A DNA stretch of 64,000 nt from Oscillospiraceae bacterium. Its GTDB lineage: Bacteria > Bacillota > Clostridia > Oscillospirales > WRJC01. The DNA is taken from positions 620,001 through 684,000 of the forward strand of contig WRHM01000001.1 in assembly GCA_009783265.1 (NCBI GenBank), given 5' to 3'. The position numbers and the translations under genes were made by a program. Below the pieces are notes generated by a model. That model did not search any database, had not been told where the DNA came from, and saw only the letters and a program-made list of their open reading frames with translations. The first letter of the stretch is position 1. Each line of letters starts with the position of its first letter. This document shows, piece after piece, positions 62,285 through 64,000 of the stretch.

Positions 62285-62820
62285 AAAGCTCCGTTCTTCC
62301 CCCACACTTTTTAAATAAAGTATAGGGGCGAAAGAGCAAATATATAAATATATATCGCCGTCACGCGGTACCACCCTAATTTTTGGGACTGCAAAATAAT
62401 ATCGCTATAATTTTTACAATCTTCTCAAACTCAGCTTCTCAAAAACAATATAAAAAATAATCACTGTTTTATTTAAAGCTTTTACCGTAACGCGGTATTT
62501 ACGTCCGAACCTTTTGTAGTATGCGGAACGCCGAGGGCGGCGTTCCCTACATTCGGAACGGCAACTCCGGGACGAGTTATACACTTATAATATGCTCTTT
62601 TGCCTCGCACCAAACCGGCAAATCTCTGACTTTACGAGTAAAATAAATACGCAAAAATTATTATAACACTAACGTAAAACACCGCGATTTAAGTTTAAAA
62701 TAATAGCGATAATTTTTACGTTAGAATATAATTCGTATCTGCTGCATGTAACCCACTCGTAAACTAAACATAACTACAAGTCTTGTTCCCTTCATCGTTT
62801 TTCATATTTTTTCAAATATT
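62285..62820 (-). promoter_or_regulatory. T-box riboswitch leader (probable leucine, CUC specifier)
   Basis: On the minus strand the leader contains the T-box AGGGTGGTACCGCG (62377-62364) and the Stem I start AACGATGAAGGGAACAAG. The Stem I loop motif GGTTTGGTGCGA and the segment AACTCGTCCCGGAGTTGCC are also present. By position the codon CTC (62576-62574) is the specifier. A terminator stem with T7 (62337-62285) ends it. Uncharged tRNA-Leu would pair and allow read-through into the branched-chain operon. Stem I seems enlarged by an extra hairpin (TTTACGAGT / ACTCGTAAA around 62630-62760), and a palindromic repeat sits at 62515-62551. Confidence 0.85.
62515..62551. repeat. 37-bp palindromic repeat inside the T-box leader
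   Basis: Ends TGTAG and CTACA flank a GGAACGCCG / CGGCGTTCC hairpin. It falls between Stem I and the Stem III-like segment, where T-box leaders vary most. Confidence 0.7.
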
Positions 62821-62827
62821 GTTACGT

Positions 62828-62856
62828 ATTATATCAGAACTTTATTGCTTTGTCAA
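62828..62856 (-). promoter_or_regulatory. Promoter of the T-box operon
   Basis: On the minus strand, a perfect TTGACA (62856-62851), 17 bp and a perfect TATAAT (62833-62828). Constitutive initiation is expected, with control by the T-box. Confidence 0.85.
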
Positions 62857-62885
62857 TAGCATTTGCATAAAAAATAAAAAATAAT

Positions 62886-63018
62886 TTACTCCTTGCCCTC
62901 TTTCGTAAAGAGAGCGCCCGCCGCAACGGGCGGGTGTTTTATCTAAAAGACATCAAATCCAATAAAACACCCGTCACTCGCTACGCTTCGCGCCACCCTC
63001 TTTAAATTAAAGAGGGCT
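62886..63018. repeat. Palindromic miniature repeat downstream of the GH4 gene
   Basis: CTCTTTCGTAAAGAG, GCCCGCCGCAACGGGCGGGTGTTTTA and, at the right, AAAACACCCGTCACTCGCTACGCTTCGCGCCACCCTCTTT form nested inverted repeats. The middle matches the repeat at 40885 in the opposite orientation. Confidence 0.75.
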
Positions 63019-63045
63019 TTTGCGCGAGATATTCAACGTTTAATT

Positions 63046-64000
63046 TTATATATACTTCGGCAGCCAGTCCCCGTGTTCTGCTATCAAATCATCGCACATC
63101 GCTATTATATCGTCGATAGACAATTCGCTTGAGGCGTGCGGGTCGAGCATTACGGCCTGATATATATGCTCTTTCTTTTTTGTCACGGCGGCTTCGATTG
63201 TCAGAAGCTGCACGTTTATATTAGTCATGTTTAAAGCTGCGAGCTGAACGGGCAAAGGCCCCTGAATTGTCGGGGTCACGCCGTTTTTGTCAACTAAACA
63301 AAAGACTTCTACGCAGGCTTCTTTCGGCAGGTTGTCAATCAGGCCTTTGTTTATCACGTTGCCGCCGATTTTATACGGCGTGTCAGTATAAATCGAGTTC
63401 ATGATATAAGAAGCATACTCGTGGGTTTTATGATGCGTGAGCGAATCGTTTATAAATTCGTCGCGCATTTTTGCCCACCCCGCGATTTGATCAACACATC
63501 TTCTTGGATATTCGTCTAACGGGATATTATACCTGTCGATAAGCTCCGGGTATTTTGACTTTATAAATAAATTATTATATTCTGCGTTGTGTTCGCTCGA
63601 TTCTGTGCAGTAATACCCGAAACGCCTTATGTATTCATATCTGACTAAATCCCAGTGTTTCGGCTTGTTGCCTTTAAACGCTTCTTTTTCGAGAACTTCG
63701 CAGGCGCGTTTTCTTATTTCGGGATATAAATCAGTGCCGTCTGAATCATAGACTTCAAGCAGCCAGCCCATGTGGTTTATCCCGGCGATTTTTTCTTTTA
63801 TCGGCTCTGTATATTTTATGCCCAGAGAATTTAGTATCCCCCGTGTGCAGCCCTGAACTGAGTGGCAAAGCCCGACCGTTTTGATTCCCGTGTATCTCTG
63901 CATGAATCCGGCAAGCATACCCATAGGATTTGTATAATTCAAAAACCATGCGTCCGGGCATACTTCTTCCATGTCGCGGGCAAAATCTTCAAGGACGGGG
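63046..64000 (-). CDS. melA: GH4-family alpha-galactosidase-like glycosidase, 5' end outside window
   Basis: This NAD- and manganese-dependent glycosidase acts by oxidation-elimination in the cytosol. The visible 318 residues run from VLEDFARDMEEVCPDAWFLNYTNPM to the C-terminus. The conserved Cys of the metal site is in GLCHSVQG and the His in GINHMGW. CTESSEHNAEY and VFCLVDKNGVTPT fit the MelA subgroup rather than 6-phospho-glucosidases. The N-terminal NAD-binding Rossmann part lies beyond 64000; the ATG at 63972 is internal. It probably serves raffinose-type sugar use. Confidence 0.88.
   Translation of the reverse strand, partial: PVLEDFARDMEEVCPDAWFLNYTNPMGMLAGFMQRYTGIKTVGLCHSVQGCTRGILNSLGIKYTEPIKEKIAGINHMGWLLEVYDSDGTDLYPEIRKRACEVLEKEAFKGNKPKHWDLVRYEYIRRFGYYCTESSEHNAEYNNLFIKSKYPELIDRYNIPLDEYPRRCVDQIAGWAKMRDEFINDSLTHHKTHEYASYIMNSIYTDTPYKIGGNVINKGLIDNLPKEACVEVFCLVDKNGVTPTIQGPLPVQLAALNMTNINVQLLTIEAAVTKKKEHIYQAVMLDPHASSELSIDDIIAMCDDLIAEHGDWLPKYI

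Noticed and set aside
62217-62339. Longer N-terminus of the acyl-CoA ligase
   Set aside because: This stretch includes the T-box terminator stem and the real ribosome site; ANL family homology starts at about 62216.

Overview
The window looks like the chromosome of an anaerobic, spore-forming Clostridia bacterium (Bacillota), probably a gut or rumen plant-polymer degrader. The grounds are a cotJ spore-coat operon, Gram-positive sigma-A promoters and GGAGG ribosome sites, a T-box riboswitch, lipoprotein substrate-binding proteins, GH5 and GH4 glycosidases, hexuronate catabolism and sortase-type wall anchors. I saw no rRNA, tRNA or CRISPR array.

The central finding is at 2628-26770. The last gene of the cotJABC operon, cotJC (spore-coat manganese catalase), is split into three collinear + strand segments (2628-2813, 11314-11535, 26573-26770). 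Two different elements separate them, each encoding its own large serine recombinase. Element 1 is 8,500 bp (about 2811-11310); element 2 is 15,037 bp (about 11533-26569). Joining the segments at the short identical cores (TAGGTA; CAGAG) restores an uninterrupted 201-codon CotJC with all expected metal ligands. The inner ends of each element form a clear inverted repeat around the core, as expected of a serine-integrase attP. The arrangement resembles the skin element in sigK, but doubled in one spore-coat gene, and suggests excision during sporulation.

Element 1 carries recombinase 1 behind a promoter overlapped by a 15-bp dyad, a small ORF, and host-like carbohydrate cargo (GH5 lipoprotein, two orphan solute-binding lipoproteins, a CBM9-like wall protein). 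Element 2 is AT-rich and resembles an integrative mobilizable element. It has an ArpU-like regulator, small unknown genes, a secreted repeat protein, an XRE repressor, a probable Panacea-domain antitoxin with a non-canonical start codon next to a membrane partner, a possible oriT-like hairpin region, an HTH protein, a Dam-type methylase, a replication-relaxation protein, a TraD/VirD4-like coupling ATPase, an M48 protease, a 43-codon ORF and recombinase 2.

To the left (1-2000) lie the end of a GyrI-like effector-binding protein, a type I toxin-antitoxin locus (30-aa holin-like toxin with a convergent antisense RNA promoter) and S-adenosylhomocysteine hydrolase.

Right of cotJC are a 3,844-aa wall-anchored adhesin, a GT-C and a GtrB-like glycosyltransferase, a VanY-like peptidase, a transglutaminase-like protein, TatD, a MacB-like ABC transporter, a hexuronate cluster (uxaC, PQ-loop protein, KDPG aldolase) and a branched-chain amino acid operon. 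That operon (acyl-CoA ligase, GNAT, cimA, PhzF, ilvB, ilvN) sits behind a T-box whose specifier reads as leucine CUC. The window ends in a GH4 alpha-galactosidase. Short palindromic repeats are scattered through this host region and I saw none in the two elements. One lies in frame inside cimA, one inside the T-box leader, and others supply the ribosome site and stop codon of cimA.
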